Part shown: piece by piece, positions 27,393-36,238 of the stretch
Numbering within the stretch: position 1 is the first letter of the stretch
Layout: every line of letters starts with the position of its first letter
Assembly (NCBI RefSeq): GCF_001442755.1
Contig: NZ_CP006370.1
Coordinates: 1-64,000 of the forward strand
Direction: 5' to 3'
DNA length: 64,000 bases
Source: Aureimonas sp. AU20
GTDB lineage: Bacteria; Pseudomonadota; Alphaproteobacteria; Rhizobiales; Rhizobiaceae
The notes under the pieces: model-generated
Told to the model about the DNA's origin: nothing
The model's database searches: none
The model's input: only the letters and a program-made list of their open reading frames with translations
Translations under genes and position numbers: made by a program

Positions 27393-27396
27393 CGCG

Positions 27397-27528
27397 TCAG
27401 AACGCCATGGCCGCGAGCGGGGGCGCCGACGGGTAGGTGCCGGCGTGGCCGGACCGGTGGCCGGAGCCTGCGGTCTGGCATCCCGCCAGGGAAAGGCAGG
27501 CGAGCAGGATCATCATGGTGCGAGCCAT
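27397..27528 (-). CDS. Small predicted lipoprotein
   Basis: 43-aa open frame MARTMMILLACLSLAGC followed by QTAGSG. The short basic start, hydrophobic stretch and the lipobox L-A-G-C with cysteine at position 17 are a textbook lipoprotein signal. The mature part is only about 27 residues and Gly/Ser/Pro-rich. No convincing Shine-Dalgarno precedes the ATG, and it sits inside a remnant-rich gap, so expression is uncertain. Function unknown. Confidence 0.45.
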   Translation of the reverse strand: MARTMMILLACLSLAGCQTAGSGHRSGHAGTYPSAPPLAAMAF

Positions 27529-27638
27529 CGGAGGTGTCCATCTGGGGCAAGGTCGCTGGAGCGACGCGGGGATGGCTCCGATTTCCGATGCGAGGTACGA
27601 TTTCACAAGTAGGCAAGAAAATCGGACCTAGTTTGAAA

Positions 27639-28052
27639 ATGGATACGATCGGCGTTTCCGGGCGCGAACCCGTCTGCATTCCCTCCGTCGAGGAGGTCGC
27701 GGAGTTCCGCCGGGTGGTCAACACGGTGATCGGCAAGTGGAAGATCGACATCCTGTTCGTCCTCCTCGCCGGCCCGAGACGGTTCGGCGAGCTGCGCCGC
27801 CTCTTGCCGGGCATCACGCAGACCATGCTGACCTCGCAGCTCCGGGCGCTGGAAGCGGACGGGCTCGTCGGTCGAACCGCCTTCGCCACCATCCCGCCTC
27901 GGGTGGACTACGAACTGACCGGGGCCGCCTACGCCCTGAAGCCGATCTTCGCTGACCTCGTGGGGTGGTCGAGGAACCGGAAGGGGCTGGCGCCAAGCGT
28001 TCAAGGAGTTTGCGCGACGGCCGAGGAAGGGTGGGGAGCCCAAGACGCTTAG
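27639..28052 (+). CDS. HxlR-family transcriptional regulator
   Basis: 137-aa winged-helix regulator. The family core is plain: VVNTVIGKWKIDILFVLLAG, PRRFGELRRLLPGITQTMLT, SQLRALEADGLVGRT and PPRVDYELTGAAYAL. HxlR proteins often respond to aldehydes, quinones or disulfide stress and control an adjacent oxidoreductase. Here only a fragment of such an enzyme remains on the divergent side (27246-27392), so the regulator may have lost its local target. I took the ATG at 27639, which gives the usual short N-terminus; the frame is open further upstream without family similarity. Confidence 0.85.
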   Translation: MDTIGVSGREPVCIPSVEEVAEFRRVVNTVIGKWKIDILFVLLAGPRRFGELRRLLPGITQTMLTSQLRALEADGLVGRTAFATIPPRVDYELTGAAYALKPIFADLVGWSRNRKGLAPSVQGVCATAEEGWGAQDA

Positions 28053-28210
28053 GACTGTCCGAGCGCGGCGTGCGCTGACAACTGGCTCCGCCGATTTGCA
28101 GTCTATCCTATTGAAAAAGCGGATAGAATTCGTAGCTCATAATATGCGTTATGGAACATAGATGGCGATGTGTCGGCAGGCTACGTGAGGCTGGCCGACT
28201 TATCCCTGGT

Positions 28211-30268
28211 TCACGCGCTCTGGCGCTCGAACTCGCCGTCCAGGTCGAGCGCGATGCCCTCGTTGGCGGGCGGGGCGGCTGCGCGCGGCTTGGCGGCGTG
28301 TTTGGCGCCGAAGGCGCTGACGCGCTCCTGAAGCGCGCGAACCGCTTGGCTGCGTTCCTCGCTCGCCATGGCGGCGCGCGGACGGGCGGGGCCGGTGCGG
28401 AAGAAACCGGCGCGCTCGGCCAGCCGGCTCGCCTCTTCCGACAGCTGCGAGGCGGTGACCGCCATCTCGTTGGCCGACCCTGCATTGGCCTGCGTCACCT
28501 GATCCAGCTGGACGATGGCGAGGTTGATCTGCTCCAGTCCCACGGACTGCTCGCGGCAGGCCGCCGAAATCTCCGACACGAGTTCGTCGGTGCGCTGAAT
28601 GGTCGGCACCAGTTCGCTCATCTTCTGGCCGGCGGCGGAGCTCAGAACCAGCGTGCCCTCCGTCAGCTTCTCGATCTCGATCGCGGAACTCTGCACCCGC
28701 TCGGCGAGCTTGCGCACTTCGGAGGCGACGACCGCGAAGCCCTTGCCGTGCTGGCCCGCGCGCGCGGCCTCGATCGCCGCGTTCAGCGCCAGAAGGTCGG
28801 TCTGGCGGGCGATTTCGCGCACGTCGCGGACCTTCGCCGCCACCTGGCTCATGGCCGCCGCGGCTTCGGAGGCGTTGTGCTCGACATCTTCCGCCAGGAC
28901 ACGGGCGTGCTTGGCCATCTTCTCGGTCTGGGCGGCGCTTTCGGCGTTCTGCCGGACGTTGGCGGTCATCTGCTCCACGGCCGCCGAGGCTTGCTCGCTG
29001 GCGGCGGCCTGCTCGGTGGAGCCGGAGGAGAGATGCTCGGCCGTGGCGGCGGAGCGAGTGGAGCCGGAGGCGACCAGCTGCGCCGAACTCGTCACGTCCG
29101 ACACGATCTCCCGCAGCTTGGCGGTCATCGCCGCCATGGCGCGCTGAAGCTCGGCGACCTCGTCCTTGCCCTCGGGAGAGACGACGCCGGACAGATCGCC
29201 GAGGCTGATCGCGTTCGCGGCCTCCACGGCGTTGCGCAAGGGGCGCGAGATCAGGCGGCGGCTGAGAAGAACGACGAGACCGACCACCACGACGAGGCTG
29301 AGGGCGATGCCCGCCAGCATGGTCAGCGCCTGGCGGTTCGCCGGCCCGAGGATCGCGGCCTGCGGCACGTCCACCACCATCACCCAGCTGGCGTTCAGGT
29401 TCGGCATGTCGAAGGGCAGGAACAGGCGCTGGAACACGGCGCCGTCCGCGCCCACCATGGACGCGGCGGTGACGGCGGTGCGGCTTGCGAGCGCCGCTTT
29501 CAGTTCGGCGCTGCCCTGGCCCTCGCCATAGGGCTTGGTGCGAAGGCTGGCGTCCGGATTGGCGATCCAGTCTCCCTTGCCGGACAGGAGCGTCACGGCC
29601 CCCTCCCCGAAGGGCTTCAAGGTGAGAAGACGGGCGGACAAGCCGCCGAGATCGACGTCGAGCCCCAGCAGGCCGATCAGCTTGCCGGCGGAGGAAACCG
29701 GCGCGGAAAGCGAGGAAATCAGCACCCCTCGCCCTGTCGAGCTTTCCACATAGGGGGACGAGATCGCGAGCTTGCCAGTGCTGGCGGAGGCCGTCCACCA
29801 GTCGGCCTTGTAGTCGTCCTTGAAGGTCGAGAAGCTCATGCTGGTGGCGTTGTCGCGCGTCCAGTAGGCGGCCAGGATGCCGTTGGCGTTGGCGCCGAGC
29901 TCCTTGTTGTCGCGCACGTCGTCCTGTCGGCCGTCGAAGGCCTTGGGGCTTTCGATGAACCAGCTGCCGAAGGCGGTCGGGAAGACTTCGAGATTGCGCT
30001 TGAGAGCCGTCAGAAGCTCGGGGCGGCCAAGCTGCCCGCCGGCATGGCGCTCGCCCAGGAGAACCGAGGCCGAAACGAGGCCGCCGCTATACTGGTAGAG
30101 TTCGGTTTCCACGACATGGGCGGCGCTGTTGGCTTCGCTGAGGATCGTGCGCTGCGCGTTCTCCACCGCGCTTTCGCGCGCGGCGTTGGCGAGATAGGCG
30201 GCGCTGGGAAGCAGCGTCACGGCCAGCCCGGCCCCGATGCAGGCGATGAATTTCATGCCGAGCTTCAT
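28211..30268 (-). CDS. Methyl-accepting chemotaxis protein with dCache sensor (paralogue 3)
   Basis: Chemoreceptor of 685 aa with the same plan as those at 11457-13559 and 17489-19495. Membrane segment 1 is at about 8-28. The dCache sensor covers about 29-310 ([36 protein letters not shown]). Membrane segment 2 (about 313-335), HAMP and the signalling domain follow, with [20 protein letters not shown] near 490-512. It ends GEFERQSA. The three dCache sensors share the W-F-[ILM]-E-x-P and F-D-G elements, pointing to gene duplication followed by change of ligand specificity. Monocistronic. Confidence 0.93.
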   Translation of the reverse strand: MKLGMKFIACIGAGLAVTLLPSAAYLANAARESAVENAQRTILSEANSAAHVVETELYQYSGGLVSASVLLGERHAGGQLGRPELLTALKRNLEVFPTAFGSWFIESPKAFDGRQDDVRDNKELGANANGILAAYWTRDNATSMSFSTFKDDYKADWWTASASTGKLAISSPYVESSTGRGVLISSLSAPVSSAGKLIGLLGLDVDLGGLSARLLTLKPFGEGAVTLLSGKGDWIANPDASLRTKPYGEGQGSAELKAALASRTAVTAASMVGADGAVFQRLFLPFDMPNLNASWVMVVDVPQAAILGPANRQALTMLAGIALSLVVVVGLVVLLSRRLISRPLRNAVEAANAISLGDLSGVVSPEGKDEVAELQRAMAAMTAKLREIVSDVTSSAQLVASGSTRSAATAEHLSSGSTEQAAASEQASAAVEQMTANVRQNAESAAQTEKMAKHARVLAEDVEHNASEAAAAMSQVAAKVRDVREIARQTDLLALNAAIEAARAGQHGKGFAVVASEVRKLAERVQSSAIEIEKLTEGTLVLSSAAGQKMSELVPTIQRTDELVSEISAACREQSVGLEQINLAIVQLDQVTQANAGSANEMAVTASQLSEEASRLAERAGFFRTGPARPRAAMASEERSQAVRALQERVSAFGAKHAAKPRAAAPPANEGIALDLDGEFERQSA

Positions 30269-30395
30269 GCCATCGCCTCGCGTGTAACCCGCCGTCTTTG
30301 CGAGCGAAGTCTAGGCACGAGACTCTTAAGGCCGCCTTCCCGCCATTAGCCGGGACCATAATTTTGGGCGATGATCGGGCTCGCTCGGCCCGGCC

Positions 30396-30430
30396 GGGGC
30401 GACAAGCGGAATCGAACCGCCCGCCGCCCC
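30396..30430 (-). terminator. Long G-U-containing hairpin after the VOC gene
   Basis: On the minus strand GGGGCGGCGGGCGG pairs with CCGCTTGTCGCCCC over 14 positions, three of them G-U, around the loop TTCGATT. Because the G-U pairs become A-C mismatches on the other strand, the structure is specific to the minus-strand RNA, which is the transcript of the VOC gene ending at 30449. There is no U tract, so it may be an mRNA-end structure rather than a classical terminator. Confidence 0.45.
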
Positions 30431-30448
30431 AACGAATACCCCCGTGGC

Positions 30449-30850
30449 TCAGTTGCCGTCGGTGAACGTGTAGGCGCAGAGCTTGTTGCCGGCGGGGTCG
30501 CGGAGATAGGCGGCATAGGCGCCGGGCAGATGGCCGCGCGGACCGGGCGCGCCCTCGTCCGTGCCGCCGGCGGAAAGGCCGGCGGCATGGAAGGCGTCGA
30601 CCTCCGCCGTGGTGGCGGCCGCGAAGCCGATCGTCACGCCGTTGCTCGTCGGCGCTTCGCCATTGCCCGGGCGCGCCACGATGAAGGCGGGCTTGTCGCG
30701 GCCGTAGAGCACCCAGCCATTGCCGAACGGTCCTAGATTCTTGACGCCTAGGGCGCCCAGCGCCGCGTCGTAGAACTTCGTCGAGACCGCGACGTCGGCG
30801 GCGCCGATCATCGCATGCGAGAACACGTCGTTTCCTGAAATAACGGCCAT
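30449..30850 (-). CDS. VOC-superfamily (glyoxalase/bleomycin-resistance fold) protein
   Basis: 133 aa from the ATG at 30850, which has an AGAGGA ribosome site; the frame extends 5 codons further to a TTG. The beta-alpha-beta-beta-beta repeats of the VOC fold are visible: FSHAMIGAADVAVSTKFYDA, LGPFGNGWVLYGRDKPAFIV, TIGFAAATTAEVDAFHAAGL and the end YAAYLRDPAGNKLCAYTF. The HAMIG histidine and the glutamate region near the end fit metal ligands partly. Substrate unknown; such proteins handle glyoxals, dioxygenase substrates or antibiotics. Confidence 0.8.
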   Translation of the reverse strand: MAVISGNDVFSHAMIGAADVAVSTKFYDAALGALGVKNLGPFGNGWVLYGRDKPAFIVARPGNGEAPTSNGVTIGFAAATTAEVDAFHAAGLSAGGTDEGAPGPRGHLPGAYAAYLRDPAGNKLCAYTFTDGN

Positions 30851-31230
30851 ACAATCCTCTTTCAAACCGATGTTGCGAACGCGCGGGCGGAGACACGAGG
30901 CTCCGCCGTCCGCGCCTGTTCGATGATGTCAGCGAGCCTCGGCCCGGTGGGTCCGGCGGACGCTGCCTCGAAAACCTGTCTGCTCCCTTCCTCCGATCGG
31001 GACGGATCGGTCCGACCTCGGTCCCGACACCTTGCGGGGCGCCAAAACGGGATCGATAAGGTCGGACCCATTCCGAACCCGATCGCGGGAGTTTGAGCCT
31101 CGATCCCGCCATGGGACAGGACGAACGCGCCATGAAAGGCCGTTGATTGCGTCATGTCGCGGAAAGGGTTCGTCACCGACAGAGACCGTCTGGAAGACGA
31201 ACCATCTGTTCATCCTATTAATTTACGCGA
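30851..31230. other. Intergenic region with a 10-bp inverted repeat
   Basis: 380 bp between diverging genes with no convincing gene. A perfect inverted repeat GGTCCGACCT (31009-31018) and AGGTCGGACC (31059-31068) is separated by 40 bp. It could be a regulator site pair or a weak RNA stem. The segment just before the MHYT protein gene (31205-31230) is AT-richer and probably contains its promoter. Confidence 0.4.
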
Positions 31231-33621
31231 ATGCGAGGGATCGTCGTCCATAGCTCGGCGATGATCCCAGCCCTCGTCGGACTGGCCGGCGACCATTCGT
31301 TCGGCTTCGTCCTCGCCGCCCTCGTCCTGTGCATCGTGGCCGGCTGGCTCGTCGCCAAGCTGATGCGCGGCGTTGCGCAGGCCCGGCCCGGCCCCCGGAG
31401 GCGCTGGCTGGCGGGAACGGCCCTTGTGGCCGGACTTGGTGTCTGGACGACGCATTTCATCGCCATGCTCGGCTGGCGGCCCGACAGGGACGCCGGTTTC
31501 GACGGGCGCATGACGATGCTCTCCGTCGTCCTCGGCGTCTTGCTGGTCGGCGCCCCGCTTGCCCTATCCGCGCTTTGCAAATCCCGGCGCCTGCGGGTTC
31601 TCACCGGAGCGGCGGCGGGACTTGGCATCGGCGCCATGCATCACGCCGGAATGGCGGCGGTCCAGTTCTGTGTCGTCACGCATTCCTCTCTCATCGGCAG
31701 CCTCAGCACCGCGATCGGGGTCGGCTGCATGGCGATGGCCTGCGGATTGTCTCCCCGCACGAGAGCGTCCTTTGCCGTTTGCGCGCTCTTCACCACCGCC
31801 GTCGCCGGGACTCACTTTATGGCCCTTGCCGGAACGCGGCTGGACTGCGTCGCGGGCGCGGGGAATGGGCCGCACGACAACATCACGCTCAGCGTCTTCG
31901 TCGGCATCGGTTCCGGCGTCGTGTTTCTCGGGGCCTTCCTGACGATCCTCATGGCGAAGCGCTTCGAGGCGCAGGAGCAGGCCCACTCCGCCGTTCTGAG
32001 GACCGCGCTCAACAATATGTCGAACGGCCTGCTGTTTCTCGACGCGAATGGCCGCGCGCGCCTCTACAACCGGCGCTATCTCGAAGTGTTCGGCTTCCAG
32101 CCCGACACCGATCTCACCGGCCTGACGGTGAACGAGATCGTGGCGCGGGTGGCCGACGGCAACGGCTGGTCGGCGGCGCGGCGGGAGCAGGCCAGCGCGC
32201 GTCTCGACAAATGGCGCAGCCTCGCCCGCTTCACGCAGATCGACTATCCCATGGACAATGGTCGCATCATGCAACTCGAGATCCGCCCGCTCGACGAGGG
32301 CGGCACGGTGATCACCTTCGACGACGTGACCAAGGAGCGCGAGGCGCAGCGCCATGTGGCGCAACTCGCCTTCAGCGACCCGCTCACCAAGCTCGCCAAC
32401 CGCCGCGCGCTGAGCGCGCGCCTGGAGCGCGACGTCTCCGCCAAGCGGCGTTTCCATCTGCTTCTGATCGATCTCGACCGCTTCAAGTCGGTCAACGACA
32501 CGCATGGCCATGCGGTCGGCGACAAGCTCCTGATCCAGGTGGCCGAGCGCCTGACCGAGATCGCCGGGAAGATCGGCTTCGTGGCGCGCCAGGGCGGCGA
32601 CGAGATGGCCGTCCTTGTCTATGGCGACAAGCCGCAGGGCCTCGCGGTGGCCGGCGCGGTCATCGCCGCGATCTCCTCTCCCTTCCGCATCGACGAGCTG
32701 ACGGTCGAGATCGGGTGCAGCATCGGCATTGGCTGCGCCGAGGACTCCAGCGACGCTGCCGATCTCATGCAGTTCGCCGATGTCGCGCTCTACGAGTCCA
32801 AGCGGCAGGGGCGCGGCCTGGTGAGCTGCTACACGCACGGCATGCTGGACGCGATCACCGAGCGGGGGCAGCTCGAAGCCGACATGCGGCACGCCATCGA
32901 GCGCGGCGAGATGCATCTCGTCTACCAGCCGGTCCTGGCGCTGCGTGACGACCGGCTGATCGGCTACGAGGCGTTGATCCGGTGGGATCATCCAATGCTT
33001 GGCGCGCTTTCGCCGGCGCGCTTCATTCCGCTGGCGGAGGAAACCGGCCAGATCGTCGCGATCGGCGCCTGGGTGCTGGAGGAGGCCTGCCGGCAGGCGG
33101 CGGACCTGCCGGACGAGATCTATGTCGCGGTCAACGTTTCGCCCGTCCAGTTCCAGTCGCCGCTTCTCCTGACCCATCTGACGCAGGCGCTGGCGCAAAG
33201 CGGCCTGCCGGCCCGGCGGCTGGAAATCGAGTTGACCGAGACCGCGATCGTGCGCGACGGCGTCGGTATCGCCCAGACGTTGAACGCCATCCGCCGGCTC
33301 GGCGTCACGGTGGCGATGGACGATTTCGGGACGGGCTACTCCTCGCTGGCGCACCTGCGCGACTTCCCCCTCGACCGCATCAAAGTGGATCGCTCGTTCG
33401 TCGCGACCGCCGAGACCGACCCGCACTCCCTGGCCGTGCTGGAGGGCATCACCCATATCGCCCGCCGCCTCGGCGTCGCGATCCTGGCGGAGGGCGTGGA
33501 GACGGAGGCGCAGCTCCAACTCATGCGCGACATCGGCTGCGACGCCGTCCAGGGCTATCTAGTCGGGAAGCCGGCGCGATTGGCGCAGGACCAGCCGCCG
33601 CCGGCAGCGCTCTCGGCGTAA
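31231..33621 (+). CDS. MHYT-PAS-GGDEF-EAL c-di-GMP signalling protein
   Basis: 796 aa. The N-terminal seven-helix MHYT membrane sensor (about 10-245) carries the metal-type motifs in variant form: WTTHFIAML, AMHHAGMAA and AGTHFMALAG. A PAS-like domain follows (about 250-370; NNMSNGLLFLDANGRARLYN), then GGDEF (about 378-535; AFSDPLTKLANRRAL) with motif GGDEM instead of GGDEF, and a complete EAL domain (about 545-785; YEALIRW, NVSPVQF, DDFGTGYSS, KVDRSF, EGVE). The EAL catalytic residues are present, so phosphodiesterase activity is expected, while cyclase activity may be weak or lost. MHYT domains are thought to sense oxygen, CO or NO through copper. An alternative start is the ATG at 31261; neither has a clear ribosome site. 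Confidence 0.9.
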   Translation: MRGIVVHSSAMIPALVGLAGDHSFGFVLAALVLCIVAGWLVAKLMRGVAQARPGPRRRWLAGTALVAGLGVWTTHFIAMLGWRPDRDAGFDGRMTMLSVVLGVLLVGAPLALSALCKSRRLRVLTGAAAGLGIGAMHHAGMAAVQFCVVTHSSLIGSLSTAIGVGCMAMACGLSPRTRASFAVCALFTTAVAGTHFMALAGTRLDCVAGAGNGPHDNITLSVFVGIGSGVVFLGAFLTILMAKRFEAQEQAHSAVLRTALNNMSNGLLFLDANGRARLYNRRYLEVFGFQPDTDLTGLTVNEIVARVADGNGWSAARREQASARLDKWRSLARFTQIDYPMDNGRIMQLEIRPLDEGGTVITFDDVTKEREAQRHVAQLAFSDPLTKLANRRALSARLERDVSAKRRFHLLLIDLDRFKSVNDTHGHAVGDKLLIQVAERLTEIAGKIGFVARQGGDEMAVLVYGDKPQGLAVAGAVIAAISSPFRIDELTVEIGCSIGIGCAEDSSDAADLMQFADVALYESKRQGRGLVSCYTHGMLDAITERGQLEADMRHAIERGEMHLVYQPVLALRDDRLIGYEALIRWDHPMLGALSPARFIPLAEETGQIVAIGAWVLEEACRQAADLPDEIYVAVNVSPVQFQSPLLLTHLTQALAQSGLPARRLEIELTETAIVRDGVGIAQTLNAIRRLGVTVAMDDFGTGYSSLAHLRDFPLDRIKVDRSFVATAETDPHSLAVLEGITHIARRLGVAILAEGVETEAQLQLMRDIGCDAVQGYLVGKPARLAQDQPPPAALSA

Positions 33622-33788
33622 CGACATCGGCGGCGCCGGCCCCGGTTCGAAGGTTGTGCTTCGCCGTTGGCGGCCGATGGGCTCGGATGATCCGTTGACG
33701 GGCCGCCTCCGGCGATGGGGCGACAAGCGGGGACGTTAGGGAGGTCCACTTCTCTCATGCCGCCGAAATCGGCTATAGGTCGGGCACG

Positions 33789-34211
33789 ATGACCACGCCC
33801 CGCCCAGCAACGCCCGCCACCGGTCCCATCATCCTTTTCGACGCCGAATGCGTCCTGTGTTCGGCCAACGCCCGGTTCGTCCTGGAGCGGGACCGAAAGG
33901 CCGTGTTCCGTCTGGCCTCCATGCAGGGCGAGGTCGGGCGGTCCCTTTATCGCCGGCACGGGATGGACCCGAACGATCCCGCCAGCTTGCTCGTCGTGGA
34001 CGGGGAGCGGATGCGCCGGGACAGCGACGCCGTCCTCAGCATCTACGAACGGCTCGGGTTCCCGTGGTCGCTCGTGCGGGTGTTTCGGATCGTGCCCGCC
34101 GCGCTGCGCGACCCCGTCTACCTCCTCGTCGCGCGCCATCGCTATCGCCTGTTCGGCCGGCGGGACACGTGCTGGGTGGCTCCGCAACGATACAGGGACC
34201 GCATCCTGTGA
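33789..34211 (+). CDS. DCC-family (DUF393) thiol-disulfide oxidoreductase-like protein
   Basis: 140 aa. The family signature D-x-x-C-x-x-C is present as FDAECVLCSANARFVLERD. It is followed by FRLASMQGEVGRSLYRRHG, the SLLVVDGERMRRDSDAVL strand-turn-helix, and the C-terminal YRLFGRRDTCWVAPQRYRDR. These small thioredoxin-like proteins are widespread and mostly uncharacterised; the two cysteines suggest redox activity. It ends 52 bp before the saccharopine-dehydrogenase-like/DUF4166 gene on the same strand, a pairing that suggests a shared operon. Confidence 0.85.
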   Translation: MTTPRPATPATGPIILFDAECVLCSANARFVLERDRKAVFRLASMQGEVGRSLYRRHGMDPNDPASLLVVDGERMRRDSDAVLSIYERLGFPWSLVRVFRIVPAALRDPVYLLVARHRYRLFGRRDTCWVAPQRYRDRIL

Positions 34212-34263
34212 AGCGTTCCGCACGCGGTCTCCCGCAGATTTTTCCAGGCGGGAACGCGCATCG

Positions 34264-35967
34264 ATGAAAGTTCTGATCCTGGGCGGCTACGGCGTCTTCG
34301 GCGGACGTTTGGTCGAGCTCCTCGGCGATGTCGACGGCGTGGAGATGCTCGTCTGCGGGCGCAGCCTGGAGCGCGCGCAGACTTTTTGCGCGTCGTATCG
34401 AGGCTTAGCTCGCGTCCGACCTCTCGCGCTCGACCGGACGGATATTTCGGAGGCGTTGCACGCGGAGAAACCGAACCTGGTGGTGGACGCTTCGGGTCCT
34501 TTTCAGGACTACGGTTCCGACCCCTATGACGTGATCGAGTGCTGCATAGCGGCGGGGATCGACTATCTCGATTTCGCCGACGGGGCCGATTTCGTCTTCG
34601 GCGTCTCGGCCTTCGACGAGCGGGCGAAGGCGGCGGGCGTCGCCGTTCTATCCGGTGTCAGCAGCTTTCCCGTGCTGACCGCCGCCGTTCTTCGAAAGAT
34701 GGCGGCGACGATGGAGATCCACGCCGTGGAGGGTGGCATCGCGCCGTCGCCCTATGCCGGGATCGGGCTCAACGTCATGCGCGCCGTCGTCGGCTATGCC
34801 GGCGGGCCGGTGAAGCTGCTGCGCGACGGCAAGGCTTCCAGCGCCCCGGGCCTCACGGAAAGCCGCCGCTTCACGGTGGCCGTGCCGGGTCGCCTGCCGC
34901 TGCGAAACCTGCGCTTCTCGCTGGTCGACGTGCCGGATCTTCAGGTCATCCCGCCCGAGCATCCGTCGATCGGAGACATCTGGATGGGGGCCGCCCCCCT
35001 GCCGGAAGTCCTGCACCGGATGCTCAACATCCTGGCCAAGTCGAGGGCGCGCTTCGGACTGCCGCCTCTCACGCCCTTTGCGAAACTGTTTCATGCGGTC
35101 CTGAACCGGCTTCGCTTCGGCGAGCATCGCGGCGGAATGATCGTGCGCGCGCATGGCCGCGCGGCGGGGCGCGATGTCGTGCGCAGCTGGCATCTTCTGG
35201 CTGAAGGAGACGACGGCCCGCTCATTCCGTCCATGGCGATCGAGGCGCTCGTTCGAAAGCGGATGAGCGGCGAGCGACCGGAAAGCGGGGCCCGTTCGGC
35301 GGTTCGCGCGCTGGAACTGGAGGATTACGAGGCGGTTTTCCAACGCCGCACCATTGTTTCCGGGTTTCGGGACGGTCATGACGGCGGCACGATCTATCGC
35401 AGCATCCTGGGGCCGGCCCTCGACGAGTTGCCCGCTCCCGTCCGCGACCTGCATTCGGGCTCGGCGGAACGACGCTGGACCGGGTCGGCCAGCGTGCGGC
35501 GGGGAAGCGGCATCCTCGCCCGCCTTCTCTGCGCGGCTTTCGGCTTCCCGGCAACGGCCGAGCGAGCGCCGGCAACGGTTACGTTTGCCCCGGAGCGGGA
35601 CGGCGAGCGGTGGACGCGGACCATCGGCGGGTCGACGTTCCGGTCGCATCAATCCGTCGGGACCGGACGCGACGAATATCTGCTGATCGAGCGGTTCGGG
35701 GTCGCGCGCTATTCGATAGCCTTGGTTCGGGCCGGCAATCGGCTCTTCTTCGTGCCGCGACGGTGGTCGGTCTGGAAAATCCCGATGCCGAAACCCCTGC
35801 TGCCTTCGGGCGAGAGCTTCGAGACCGAGATCGACGGCCGGTTCGCCTTCGACATCACGATCCGCGCGCCGCTCGTCGGACTGGTCGTCGCCTATCGCGG
35901 CACGCTGGAGCCCGAGGCGGGTCCCACCTTTTCCGACGTCGGCCGCGAAGCCGAACCGGTTTCGTGA
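34264..35967 (+). CDS. Saccharopine dehydrogenase-like Rossmann protein fused to DUF4166
   Basis: 567 aa with two parts. The N-terminal two-thirds begins with an NAD(P)-binding motif (VLILGGYGVFGGRLVELLGD) and continues as in saccharopine reductase-like proteins (LVVDASGPFQDYG, AGIDYLDFADGADFV, GVSSFPVLTAAVLR). From about residue 370 it becomes a DUF4166-type domain (IYRSILGPALDELPAPVRDL, FFVPRRWSVWKIPMPKPLLP, ETEIDGRFAFDI). This fusion is known in proteobacteria, usually next to DCC-family genes as here, but no reaction is established. The ATG at 34264 immediately precedes the dinucleotide-binding strand, so it is a good start. Confidence 0.82.
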   Translation: MKVLILGGYGVFGGRLVELLGDVDGVEMLVCGRSLERAQTFCASYRGLARVRPLALDRTDISEALHAEKPNLVVDASGPFQDYGSDPYDVIECCIAAGIDYLDFADGADFVFGVSAFDERAKAAGVAVLSGVSSFPVLTAAVLRKMAATMEIHAVEGGIAPSPYAGIGLNVMRAVVGYAGGPVKLLRDGKASSAPGLTESRRFTVAVPGRLPLRNLRFSLVDVPDLQVIPPEHPSIGDIWMGAAPLPEVLHRMLNILAKSRARFGLPPLTPFAKLFHAVLNRLRFGEHRGGMIVRAHGRAAGRDVVRSWHLLAEGDDGPLIPSMAIEALVRKRMSGERPESGARSAVRALELEDYEAVFQRRTIVSGFRDGHDGGTIYRSILGPALDELPAPVRDLHSGSAERRWTGSASVRRGSGILARLLCAAFGFPATAERAPATVTFAPERDGERWTRTIGGSTFRSHQSVGTGRDEYLLIERFGVARYSIALVRAGNRLFFVPRRWSVWKIPMPKPLLPSGESFETEIDGRFAFDITIRAPLVGLVVAYRGTLEPEAGPTFSDVGREAEPVS

Positions 35968-36238
35968 CACCGCCTGCCGTCAGGTCGGCTTCGAAAGCCG
36001 GCATCATGGCGAAGGCTTCGAAACGCCCGAGCGCGCCGTCCACGAATCTGCCGCGCCGTGGCTTCGACGCCATCGAGGCCGAGTCCATCCCGAACGGGTC
36101 GGTACTTTCGCCGGCGTCATGAACCGGCTCTAGGCTTCCCCGCACCGAGGCCGGGTGGCTTGCCCGCCTCCTGCCGCATCCAGCTGTCATGCCAGGCACG
36201 CACGATGCCGCCTATTGTTGTTTTCCAGGAGTTTGCCC

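Noticed and set aside
30396..30430. Possible tRNA because of GGTTCGATTCC
   Set aside because: No matching acceptor, D-arm or anticodon arm can be folded around it. It is only the loop of a longer hairpin.
36007..36123. 38-codon plus-strand frame before the aldolase
   Set aside because: Short, no recognisable family and composition not clearly better than chance in this GC-rich DNA.
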